Below are positions 21,182 to 31,360 of a DNA stretch of 64,000 nucleotides, one piece after another. Position numbers and translations under genes: made by a program. The notes beneath the pieces are model-generated. The model made no database searches, had not been told where the DNA came from, and saw only the letters and a list, made by a program, of their open reading frames with translations. The DNA is from Adiantum capillus-veneris (taxonomy: Eukaryota > Streptophyta > Polypodiopsida > Polypodiales > Pteridaceae). Position 1 is the first letter of the stretch, and each line of letters begins with the position of its first letter. The stretch lies in contig CM043964.1 in NCBI GenBank assembly GCA_014529385.2, positions 8,011,497 to 8,075,496 on the forward strand, given 5' to 3'.

Positions 21182-22172
21182 CCCTCTCCAAGAGCTACAA
21201 GATCATGTAAAAGATCTTTTAAATCAGGTGATGATTTAGATGACAACTCAGCAGAGCGGCACAACAACGAGAGCTCTGACAACGAAGAAAAGAGAGCTTG
21301 GAGGGAAGAGATGAAGAGGAAAGTTGTGGTTTCCCACCAAGAGGAGCCGACTCAAAAACAAGCACGCTTTGAGAGAGAAAAATAGGCTTACCAACGCAGT
21401 AGGGAAGCACAAGGAAAGGACCCAAAAAGGTGGGTACCCACAGGACTGAAGGGACCTCGAACAAAGCATCATACAAGAAAAGAGGCAGATAATCCAATAG
21501 ATTATTTAAAAAGAATGTACCAAGAGGCCGAAGCCTTAAAGCTAAAAGAGGCAGAAGAAGCAGAAAAGAAAGCTGAGGAAACAGATACTCAAGAGAAAAG
21601 CCAGGGATCTCCCCAACCACCTCACACCGCCGGAACAACAGGACCATCCCATGCCTAGCCCACCACCATCACCACCAGGCCAAGGTACCAATGAAGGAGC
21701 AGAGACTGAAAAAGAAAAAGATTTTGAATCCACCCAACAAACAGAATCTACACAAAAAGCTGACCACACCGAAGGACATGAGGAAAAAGAAGCCGAGCCA
21801 GAACCGGAGCAGGTAGCATAAGAAACTCAAAGGCTGGCGGAAGAAACTGATAAGGAAGTAGATACAAAAAAAGAGTATACCACTACACATGAGATGGAGC
21901 CCGAGCCAGAGAAGGAAAAAAGGCCAGCACCTAAAGAGATAGTAAGAGTTGAGACCACACCATCTACTTCCACTAAGCCAGAAACTACCGAGGCATCAAA
22001 GCCTCAGGATGGCCAAGGAGAAGAACAACCATCTACCTCTATAGAACCACCAACACTTACAACACATCAAGAAGCAACACATGAGTGTGCAGGCACATCC
22101 CAACTAGCAAGACAGGAGAAGTGGCAGTCCAATGATGAAGTTATAATACAGGTCAACGAGTATTCAAGGTAG
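21182..22172 (+). pseudogene. CC copy 1, low-complexity acidic and proline-rich linker
   Basis: Several frames with stops encode Lys/Glu-rich and Pro/Thr/Glu-rich sequence (for example EPEPEKEKRPAPKE, SIEPPTLTT). The composition matches the linker in CC copy 2 (about 46980-47200), though residues are not aligned. Probably disordered. Broken by TAG near 21383 and 21656 and TAA near 21820. Confidence 0.5.
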
Positions 22173-22853
22173 ATGCAAGACATGACGGAGAAACTCCGCT
22201 CAGCAGCCTTAAACCGCAGCACAAAGGCCAAGGAACTAGAAATGGTGATTGACGCTCTTCAAGGAGAGCTCAAAGAGAGGATGATTATCATCACCGATCT
22301 CCAAAGGCAGGTGCAAGAGCTAAAGACAGAGGTGGAACAACATCAGCTAGCCAGGGATAAACAAAAAAAGAAAATGGAGGAGTTAGGTGACCTCCTTACC
22401 AAATTATCTGATGCTTGCAAGGTAAAAGACAAGCAGCTGACCGAAGTCACAAATGAACTTCTTACAACCTCTCTGTCAGCTCAAAAAATTCAAGTGCAGT
22501 TAGATGTAGCCAACGCTTCTCTGCAATATTCCAAACAGAGAACCAATGATCATGCCATTTTATTACGTTAAATCAGAGAAAATCCAGCCGTGGCCTCGAT
22601 CAAGGGAACTGATGAAGTGTACAAGGCACTTGAAAAGAAAACGAAGGATTTAGAACTGGAATTAAAGCTCGAACAGTCACAGCACAGAGACCTGGCACTG
22701 ATGCGGGTTCAAAGAGAGGAGGAGCTCCTAAAGGAGATAGCAAAACTCAAATGGATAAATCAGCTCCTCAGAGATGGAAAGTCAGACACGCACGAAGAGG
22801 CAGGCACTTCAGAGCCGCCCCAAATAGACATTCCCTCGGTCTTGTTTTGCTGA
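22173..22853 (+). pseudogene. CC copy 1, long coiled coil
   Basis: Encodes about 220 residues with heptad-like spacing of Leu/Ile/Val and many Glu, Lys and Gln (VIDALQGELKERMIIITDL, KKKMEELGDLLTKLSDA, LELELKLEQSQ). A TAA lies at 22569-22571 inside and TGA ends it at 22851. CC copy 2 has a similar coiled coil (47221-47860 and 49430-49750). Likely a dimer or oligomer-forming rod. No function assigned. Confidence 0.6.
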
Positions 22854-23901
22854 ATTTGAGATGCAGTCCACAATAGAACCGAGTGGTGATGAAGATTTTC
22901 AGGTCCACATCACAGACGAAGATACAATGCCAATGGTCCAGCTATCAAAAGCTGAAGAAGACGCACTGAAGGAGAAAATCACTCTAGAGGAGGATGAGCA
23001 GTAGAAGGCCGCTATGGATTGGGAGTTGAGTGTTTTACACTCTGTCAACGTCACTCAACTCACTCCCAATCAAATCAATGCTCAATGGCACCAACTACCC
23101 CTACTGTACCCTCTCATCAAGGTAGAACTTTTACAAGTAAAAGCAAGGCTGTACAAGGATATGCAAGAAGATGGTGCAGATAAAGACCACCCAAAGTGGA
23201 GGTTAAGCTGGCTAAACAAGAATTCGAGATGCTTGATTCTGTTCACAAGAGCACCTGCAGCCTTACAAAAAGATCCAACATTCTGTCCTGTACCCAGAGT
23301 AAGGACATGGCAAGCGCATGAAGCACTGCAGAAGAAGAGGCCAACTTGGCTCAACTTCCCCAGGATACCAGCTCCAAAGAGAGGCCAAGCGAGGAAGGAG
23401 TAAATGGTGAAAACCCTAACAGGCACCATGTCATTCTTCAAGAGTCTGCCAGATCTCTCGTGTGCAATGCTATATAAGATCTACAGGATGCTACTCACAT
23501 GCATACAAGTTTTCAATGAGCCTGAGCAGACAGGAGCCCCATGGCTCTCATTCTTGGAAGGGAACAAAGGCTTATGTTACGATCTGTGTGGGCAACCTTC
23601 AGAAGAAATCCTTTATGGATTCTATGGTAGATGCATGTTCCTGCCCTCGCATAATATGCTAGCCTTTGAAGAAGCATTCCACACTGGATTCTTCACTTGG
23701 CAAATGAAGATATTTGCGCCGGTGATAAGCAACCTCACATCCAGGTTTGTAGGCTACTCAGTAGTGGAACTAAAGAATCAAGTCACCATGCAGTTTCTGC
23801 AAGTGCCTGACAAAGAACGAAGAATCAGATACCAAAAGGCACTAGAAGCACTGAAACACCGCCTCGCCCGCCGTCAACACAAAGACTACTTCAGCCCATA
23901 A
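22854..23901 (+). pseudogene. CC copy 1, conserved C-terminal domain
   Basis: Same frame throughout with TAG near 23002 and TAA at 23401-23403. Conserved blocks shared with CC copy 2: PKWRLSWLNK, FCPVPRVRTWQA, PTWLNFPRIP, MVKTLTGTMSFF, CYDLCGQPSEEI, MFLPSHNM, FEEAFHTGFFTW. About 290 residues; identity to copy 2 looks close to half in these blocks. I do not recognise the domain. It ends 27 bases before the polypurine tract, so it is the last coding unit of the element. Confidence 0.65.
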
Positions 23902-23927
23902 AGCTGTGTCAAGGGACGATACAGGCG

Positions 23928-23940
23928 AGGAGGGGGGGAA
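23928..23940 (+). other. Polypurine tract of CC copy 1
   Basis: AGGAGGGGGGGAA abuts the LTR start TGTTAGCAG at 23941. CC copy 2 has AAGGAGGGGGGGAG at the same place (before 50804). Confidence 0.8.
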
Positions 23941-24864
23941 TGTTAGCAGTAAGCTCTCACGGACACCATTTTTCGGAGTTCTCCTTGTAAAATATTTATT
24001 ATTTTGATAAATCGGGAATATTGTAACTCCTATTTTCTCTGATAAACCTTGTAATTAATGAGCCGGGGCTACAAGCTTTCAGATTGTATCACCCAGGCAA
24101 TTCCCAACTTTGGTAGAACTCTAGAATATTAGTTTTGACCACTCAAAAACCTTGGCAAAGGTATAAAAGCCAATTTTTGTAAGTTTTTTTATAAGTTTTG
24201 GATAAGAAATACACAGTGTGAGCTAACGGCGCTCACTTCTCTCCTTCTACTGCTTCCTACTCTCTCTCCGGTTGTCACATTGCGATTGAGTTTGTTGCAT
24301 TGCAACCGCAGGTAAGAGCTCTCTGCATTGACGTAAGCCATTCACAGTATTCCGTAGCTTTTGGCGTTGCCAACCCGCGGCCTAATTTCATCATAACTAG
24401 GATTTTAGAATTTCAAATCAAAAACTAAGCATAGGTGGAGTATTGGGACATCATTGCTAAGCATTTAGATGCATTCTGGGTCGAAAATGACTAGGTCAAA
24501 AATCCACTGCTGTTAATAATCGCGATTTTGAAACTTGACCTAAAGTGGGATTTGAGGCCATAGGCATGTGTGCTTAGGTCTTATAAACTTGTCCTAGAAG
24601 TTTCGTTACATTTGGATGTCATTTGATGCTGTAACGGATGTGTTTGCTTGCCGATGAGCGATTGGCTTTTAGTTATTTCCGTCACGTACTTGAGTGTAGC
24701 TTGAGTTAGATGCAAGTTGTTAGTTGTTTTCCGAGATATTGACAACCTCTTGTAGCCTCTATGCACTAGTCGAGTCAGCTTCGTCCCATGGTTTGACAAA
24801 TTAATTGTGGTTCTTGCTAATACTGCAATAAGATAGGATGGTGAGGTTAGACATGCGTCCCACA
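23941..24864 (+). repeat. LTR of CC copy 1, left arm of the palindrome
   Basis: 924 bp, TGTTAGCAG to GTCCCACA. TATAAAAGC at 24172-24180 is the likely promoter. A splice-donor-like GCAGGTAAGAG lies about 140 bases downstream (near 24309). Length and layout match the CC copy 2 LTR (919 bp), with shared CAGATTGTAT upstream of the TATA box. Confidence 0.8.
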
Positions 24865-24866
24865 TT

Positions 24867-24884
24867 TAGCACCGTTGCCGGGGA
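24867..24884 (+). other. Primer-binding-site-like 18-mer at the centre of the palindrome
   Basis: TAGCACCGTTGCCGGGGA resembles the TGGCGCCGTTGCCGGGGA type primer site common in plant gypsy elements (one of the leading GG is A here). It starts two bases after the LTR and is exactly 18 bases long up to the point where, one base later, the inverted LTR begins. Confidence 0.6.
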
Positions 24885-24885
24885 T

Positions 24886-25795
24886 GCATGTATAACCTCA
24901 CTATCCTATCTTATTGCAGTATTAGCGAGAACCACAATTAATTTGTCAAACCATGGGACGAAGCTGACTCAACTAGTGCATAGAGGCTACGAGAGGTTGT
25001 CAATCTCTCGGAAAACAACTAACAACTCACATCTAACTCAAGCTACATTGAAGTGACTGAAATCACCAAAAGCCAATCGCTCATCTGCAAGAAAATCACA
25101 TCCGTTACAGCATCAAATGACATCCAAACGTAATGAAACTTCTAGAACAAGTTTATAAGACCTAAGCACACATGCCTATGGCTTCAAATCCCACTTTAGG
25201 TCAAGTTTCAAAATCGCGATTATTAACAGCAGTGGATTTTTGACCTAGTCATTTTCGACCCAGAATGCATCTAAATGCTTAGCAATGATGTCCCAATACT
25301 CCACCTATGCTTAGTTTTTGATTTGAAATTCTAAAATCCTAGTGATGAAATTAGGCCGCGGGTTGGCAACGCCAAAAGCTACGGAATACTGTGAATGGCT
25401 TACGTCAATGCAGAGAGCTCTTACCTGCGGTTGCAATGCAACAAACTCAATCGCAATGTGACAACCGGAGAGAGAGTAGGAAGCAGTAGAAGGAGAGAAG
25501 TGAGCGCCGTTAGCTCACACTGTGTATTTCTTATCCAAAACTTATAAAAAAACTTACAAAAATTGGCTTTTATACCTTTGCCAAGGTTTTTGAGTGGTCA
25601 AAACTAATATTCTAGAGTTCTACCAAAGTTGGGAATTGCCTGGGTGATACAATCTGAAAGCTTGTAGCCCCGGCTCATTAATTACAAGGTTTATCAGAGA
25701 AAATAGGAGCTACAATATTCCCGATTTATCAAAATAATAAATGTTTTACAAGGAGAAATCGTAAAAATGGTGTCCGGGTTAGCTTGCTGCTAACA
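24886..25795 (-). repeat. Inverted copy of the same LTR, right arm of the palindrome
   Basis: Reverse complement of 23941-24856, lacking only the last eight bases of the LTR. It ends precisely at the LTR terminus (CTAACA, 25795). Its TATA box is at 25565-25574 on the minus strand and would fire towards the left arm. By eye the arms are over 90% identical, with scattered substitutions and a small indel near 25050-25080. Confidence 0.85.
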
Positions 25796-27940
25796 GCTGA
25801 CATTCATCATTCACATGCTTCCCTCTTAACCTTCCTCCCTGACCTCTCAATCTCCCAATCTTAGGCAATGTATATATATAGCCCAATACTCAAGAAAACA
25901 AAATAAAAAAATGAAAGAGCAAGAGCCACTAAACAAAAAGCTGGAAACCTACAAGTTCTCGTACATGACCCAAAATCATAAAAACACATTATGCACAAGG
26001 AAGACCTTTTAACATGACCCTTATAATATTTTCACTCTAACCATCATCTATCTGTGTGTGCAAATATGGATAGTACGTTAGAGTCATCCACTCCTGCCTT
26101 GGGTGATAGGTATTCTCTCTTCTTTTCACAAAGTCTACCCGGTGCTTGCCTGTGAATGGGATTTGGTAGATACGCTAGCATGTGAGAAAAATTTTGAGAA
26201 ACTAGAATGGCTGATACGTCTCTTGACCATGACTGATCCCTACTTAGCAGAGAGCATCTCTCCGATTGCATAAGCTTACCCATTTGACCAAGATGACTAC
26301 AGACGTCTAGTGATGTTCTTAGTGAACATTTGTGCCTTCAATGATGAGGAAGAGTTACATGATTACACAGATGGCACGTATGGTCTCACAGATAATGAAT
26401 TTTGTTTTCTCGATTATGATGAGAATATGAGTTTAGACCTAGGGCTACCCAGCCATCTATTCAATATCCAGTTCCCTTGACTCTCTAGGGGGGTACAAAT
26501 AATAAGGTTGGGATTGCTTATGTTGTTTTATTGTATTCAATAAAGGTTGGTACCTCTTCCCACTGATGTGCCTCCTAGAGGTATTCCTTGTATTTTCTAA
26601 TGTGTACAAGAATGCGTAGCCATAGTTAGGATTCTGAACTTCATGGAATCTTTCTTTCGTTCACTCTTCAAATTGAGCGCGATCATAAACACGAACAAGT
26701 GTTTCTTGTCCATTAGCATTGCCTCTTGTTCTTTTAAGCATCCATGTTTGTCTACTTTAACTATCATTGGCAACATAATATTCAGTACCTTTGTGTAGTA
26801 TTAAACATTAGATTCAATATAATTTTTTGTCATAGTCCCTTGTCTAGGTTTGAGAATCAAGCAGTTCGACTAAGCTTGTTTGACAAAGTTAAACGTTAGA
26901 GATCTTCTCTTAATACCATGGGGAACGCCTTACTACTAATCAATGATTAATTTAGGTTCTTAATACAATTTAGGAAGCATTGTGTGGAATGTACTAGTGC
27001 TATCTAGTGGGCTTAATCCCTATTGACCTTTAATTTAATTATGATAAAGGGAGTTTACTAGTATGATGAGCCTGGGGATGGTAACAATGTCATATCACCC
27101 CCCAAAGTTACAAAATTGAAATGCTAAAAACAAACAAACAAAAAATTCAAAAGTGCAACAATGTAAAATCTTAAGCTGGAAGAGAAATCCCAGGTTGATT
27201 TGGTACTTCACTCATATGTATTGCCTATGGTACTAGAGCCCGAGAGGTTCCCAGTGTGGGTGCTTTTCCTTGAAAAGCGAAAATCCCTAGGCATACAAAA
27301 TAAGCACACACATCAAAATTGAATCGATGTGAAAAAACTTTGGGGGGTCAAACAAAGAAAATAATTCAAATGATGATTTTTCAAAAGAAATTTCTTTTAT
27401 CATAGCTTAACTACAAGGTCTTCTAAGTATAGCCTCTAGTCAGTCCTCGAACATGAAATACTTTGCTCTCGCGATGATTAAACAGCTTAATTGACCAAAG
27501 AGAATTGAGAAGCTTGTCCAAGGTATTCATAGTTGACATCTAATGCCTTTTGCCTGTTAAATTAGTGACCCAGATTTGTTTAGTTTTTGACCTTTACAAT
27601 TGCTTATGTGTGATTATATTATAGTTTAATGTTTACTGCTGACAAATTGTTTAATATTCTGCTACCAATAAATTTGTGTGCCTACAACTGCATATGGTTT
27701 TTAATTGTATATGAGAATGCAATTAATGTGCCAATTTCGGTTGATTTTGCTGTGATTGAAGAAGACTAAGGACATTTAATCTTGGAAGCTACTCCACCTC
27801 AACGAACGGGCTTCATCTCAATAGCTTTCGAGGATGGAATCTACATCAGAAAGGGGGCATGTTAACCCTCATGGACACCCTATCACGATCGACGGATGCC
27901 TTACTAAGTCATGGATCGGGTTTGTCGGTTCAATATTGTG
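25796..27940 (+). other. Retroelement debris, no complete gene
   Basis: Holds the decayed ORF at 26271-26480 followed by a polypurine-like TCTCTAGGGGGG near 26483. Further on AGAAAGGGGGCA is followed by TGTTAACCCTCATGGACACC at 27859, resembling the start of the CC element LTR (TGTTAGCAG...GGACACC). This looks like a tract plus a short LTR stub. Otherwise AT-rich sequence with nothing I recognise. Confidence 0.45.
26271..26480 (+). pseudogene. Decayed ORF before a polypurine-like tract, unknown product
   Basis: An open frame without a clear start (reads AYPFDQDDYRRLVMFLVNIC ...) ends at TGA 26478-26480. It is acidic (FNDEEELHDYTDGTYG, FLDYDENMSLDLG) and continues upstream in another frame from about 26068 with stops. 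Composition looks protein-like, not random. Its position before a polypurine tract suggests a 3' ORF of an LTR element. No homology recognised. Confidence 0.35.
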
Positions 27941-28030
27941 TAATTAACATGTGAAGATGTTGATCCACATCAAGTGTATAGTTCTAAAAATGAGATCCAA
28001 ATAAAGTGAAGCAAAGGAAGTTAATAAGCT

Positions 28031-30079
28031 AGAAGGCAAAGTGGAGCCAACTTAAAACTAGCTTACAATCCATATGTTAGGTCATGGTTTGAAATTACTG
28101 CATTGTATAAAAATTGGAGCATGCGATGTGACATCTTTGCTCACAAAACCCATCAAGTCTTCTAAGACAGTACCAAAAGGAGAAGTAGCGGTAAACCAGG
28201 AGCAGCTCGTAGATGAAGTGCTAAAAAAGATCAACTTGTACACCAAACCCCAGGCTAAACAGCCCAAGTGGTGTGCTATTGAACAAAAATGGACAAACCA
28301 TGGGACCGAGGAATGTTATTACAACGGATATGTGAGAGAGAGACCTTACGCTCCCCAAGCTCCAGTAGCTTCCCCTCAAGTTTCACAGATGCCTAGATAT
28401 CAAGCAGGCAACTTACCAGGACCTGTAGGTGTAGAAAGACCACAACCGGTGTTGGGGCAACAACCACCCCTACCAGGATTACGACCAGTTGGTATAAGAT
28501 ACACACCAACTGTAACTGAATCAGAGGATAAGGCTTTGGTGCCTATGCATGCATATTATGAATATCCCAATGGATATGCGGAAAACCCTACCTATTATCC
28601 ACCTGAAGAACCCTCGACACCAGAACCATGGAGCATGATAGGAAATACAGGACCACCAACTGCTGCGCAGGCAGCAGGAGAAGGAAGATATAGCTTAGAT
28701 GAACGAACACTGATGTTCATAGCCAATGGAGGCATGGGTGGACAGAGACATGCTTACCAACAAAGAGGGCTCAAGGAGCACCTCAACAACCCAAGGGACC
28801 CTGTTACAAGTGTGGTGGAGACCATTGGCTGAGAGACTGTCCTCACAATGAAATCACTAGAGTCAATCCGTATTGCCCAGAATGTGGAATTACTCATTTG
28901 ATTCCCGATTGCCCCAAAAACCCGAGCAAAGGAGCAAAAACCACCTTGAACATGCTAGAAACAATACCTTCCAGTGGAGGATCAGAAAATGAAACAATCA
29001 TACCCATCCACGCTGTAACACGAGCCCAAGCTCAAAGAAGGACGAACGAACCCATAGTTGAAGAACCAAAAACCGACGCCCAAAGTTCAGAGACAAGAAA
29101 TGAGAGAAGCACTTGGAAAGCTAGAAAGGCACGTAGGAAAGCCAGGAAGGAACGAGAGAAAACAACTCTATCCGAGGAGTTAAAACATACAAAGGATAGA
29201 TTGGAGCGGTTAGAGGATCTAGCTAGCTTAAGCACACACACCACAACAACCATCACACCCAAGGAAATAGAAGAGCCCAAAAGTGCAGGATCAGGAGGAT
29301 CTGTACTGGTAGACAAGGTAAATGAGCAGTTGGATGCACTGCTAAAAGCTTATGAAGCTAGACTTAAAAGGAACCAAACCCAGGAACAAAGATGGATGAC
29401 TTATCCATATGCAGAAATAGAAAAAAAGAGGTTGGATATGTGTAAAAAGATGATCGAGACAGCTCAATCATTAATGGAAGACCCGCTGTGTAAACCTGAA
29501 AATTGGCATGAGGCACCAGCTCCCACCCCTATCCAACCAACTTTAGAAAAACCTGTAGAAACAAAGGAAAAACTCACTAATGCCTATGAGTCCAGAGGAG
29601 AGCCTATCATAGTGCCAAATACCACAGATGGGAGAAGTGACGGGTCCCAGCCTAAAATATTGGCAGAAATGGGTAAGGACTGTAACGGTCTAGACAATCT
29701 GTGGAAGCAAATCCGTGAGGCCAATGAGGCTAATAGGATGAGTAACCACATGAATAGCACGAGAAAAGAAAAGAATGTGATCTTACCTCCTATTGAAGAA
29801 TTTGAGGCAAGGTCACAAATGAACTTTGAGATACATTCACAAGGGGGAGACCAAGGATCAATTAGTTCGGGGCACAGCCAACCAGGCTCGCTGAAAACTT
29901 TACCCTCTTACCTAGGAGAGTATGAAGCTAAGTCAGAAGTGAGAGAAATTCCATCGCAAAGACTTTCTTCTAACAAAGTGATGGATTCGCAAGGATTGAT
30001 TGAGTTGTTGTCCACTCCGGTGGCATGCACAATCAGATTGGCAGAACTCCTAAGGTTACATGTGGACCACAATAGGTAA
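28031..30079 (+). pseudogene. gag: Gypsy-3b gag
   Basis: Starts before 28031 (frame with ANLKLAYNPYVRSWFEI), shifts frame near 28160 and again near 28790 and 28890. Contains KWCAIEQKWTN and GVERPQPVLGQQPP shared with gypsy-3a. Two zinc knuckles lie close together: CYKCGGDHWLRDC (28802-28840) and CPECGITHLIPDC (28874-28912), both CX2CX3HX4C. A long basic and then acidic region (29090-30050) follows with no known domain. Total length is large for gag (over 650 codons). Confidence 0.75.
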
Positions 30080-31324
30080 ATGCCTAGAAAAATTTGGAGT
30101 GAAAGACCCCACCTTGAAGCTACAGGAAGGGATCAGAGAGTTGGACAAGCCTCAACTAAACACTAGGCCAGTACCATTGAACAAGGTTGGAGAGTACTGC
30201 GAGGGAGAAGATGGAAAGACCACGCTACCAGTAGAATTCCAAGGAGTAGTTTCCAAAGCTATTCTTGACAGTGGAGCGGGAGTTGCTATTGCCACCAAGG
30301 AAATCTGGAAAAAATAGGAAAAACAAGCCTTGAGGGCTACCAGACTGAAACTGCAATTGGCAGATGGGCTCATGGAGAAGCCTCTAGGACTTTTAGAAAA
30401 AGTGATTGTCACTTCGTGTGAAATCGAGTATGAGCATACATTTGCAATAGTCGATTTCGACAAAAAGAACAATTATGAGATCATCTTAGGACGACCATTC
30501 ATGTGACAATTGAAGATGGTCCAAGATTGGGGTTATGACCACATATACCTCAGACATGGCGAGACAACAACTAAAATACACCTGAAAGACCATAGTTACA
30601 AAGATGTGAACCAAACACCCGTGGAAGAGTTTGATTCAGCTACAGTAGCAGGATCAGAACTCCCAGCATGGTTAAAGCAACCAAAAGAGCTATGGATGTG
30701 CGGAGCTTCACATTGTGGAAGCTTAAGAAGAGAGGAATGCATCTTAGAAAGAGCAATAGAGGACAAAGAGTATATTTCGGAACCTTTCCCGAAGATGCCT
30801 TGAAACCTCTAGAATGGGAACACATACTAGCAACATTGGATGTCTTTACCATTACAGACAGTCCAACAACAAAATTTTGCGATAAGGATGGCTATGATGT
30901 GCTACCCTACTACATGGTAAGCATTATACCAGGAGATGAGACGATAGAACCACCAGAACAAGAAGAGTTTTACAACTCCTCTGAACATTTGGAAGTAAAT
31001 GATGATGCAGATAATGAGTGTTCAGACACCTCAAGTGAGTGTGGAAATGAAATTGAGAATATCAAGTTTTATGATTTTGCTAATCAACACCCTAGACGCG
31101 AGGAACGCTATAGGAGGAAACGAGCAGGAAACAAAGCGAGAGAGAACCTGATGCCCAGGATAAAAGGTAAAACTCACTATTTGATGCTTGTGAAAGCAAA
31201 ATATTGTGTAAAAGATCACATATCAGAAAGATTCTCAAAAGATCGAAAAGAAAGAACGCGAGAGGAAATAAAACATGTACGAAAAGCTAAAACCGAAACA
31301 AAATCACAAAAATCTCAGAAATAA
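30060..31324 (+). pseudogene. pro: Gypsy-3b protease and linker
   Basis: Protease with ILDSGAGVAI and closing ILGRPF in one frame, broken by TAG 30315-30317 and TGA near 30504. The linker with MCGASHCGSLRREECILE matches gypsy-3a, then shifts frame near 30790 and continues as an acidic then Lys/Arg-rich stretch to 31324. The strong conservation of the CGASxxGSLRREECILE block in two decayed copies suggests a functional part of the polyprotein. Confidence 0.75.
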
Positions 31325-31360
31325 AAAAAAGAAACAACAAAAGACCAAGAGTGGACCAAA

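Larger units (their letters stand above)
20463..24864 (+). mobile_element. CC element copy 1: LTR element coding for a coiled-coil protein
   Basis: Four protein regions (N-terminal domain, acidic/proline-rich linker, coiled coil, C-terminal domain) are followed by a polypurine tract and a 924-bp LTR. No gag zinc knuckle, protease, RT or integrase is present, so it would be non-autonomous. A second diverged copy at 43540-51722 has the same order, the same tract and a 919-bp LTR. The 5' LTR is not visible. Rice and Arabidopsis have unclassified LTR elements with a plant-transposon domain plus coiled coils, which are a possible comparison. I do not know this family. Confidence 0.7.

Noticed and set aside
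21219-21890. Minus-strand Leu/Phe-rich frames at 21219-21890
   Set aside because: Antisense shadow of the Glu/Lys-rich linker of CC copy 1, where GAA/AAG codons give TTC/CTT on the other strand.
24581-25056. Two similar ORFs on opposite strands around 24581-25056
   Set aside because: They are the two arms of the LTR palindrome read in the same relative direction, not genes.
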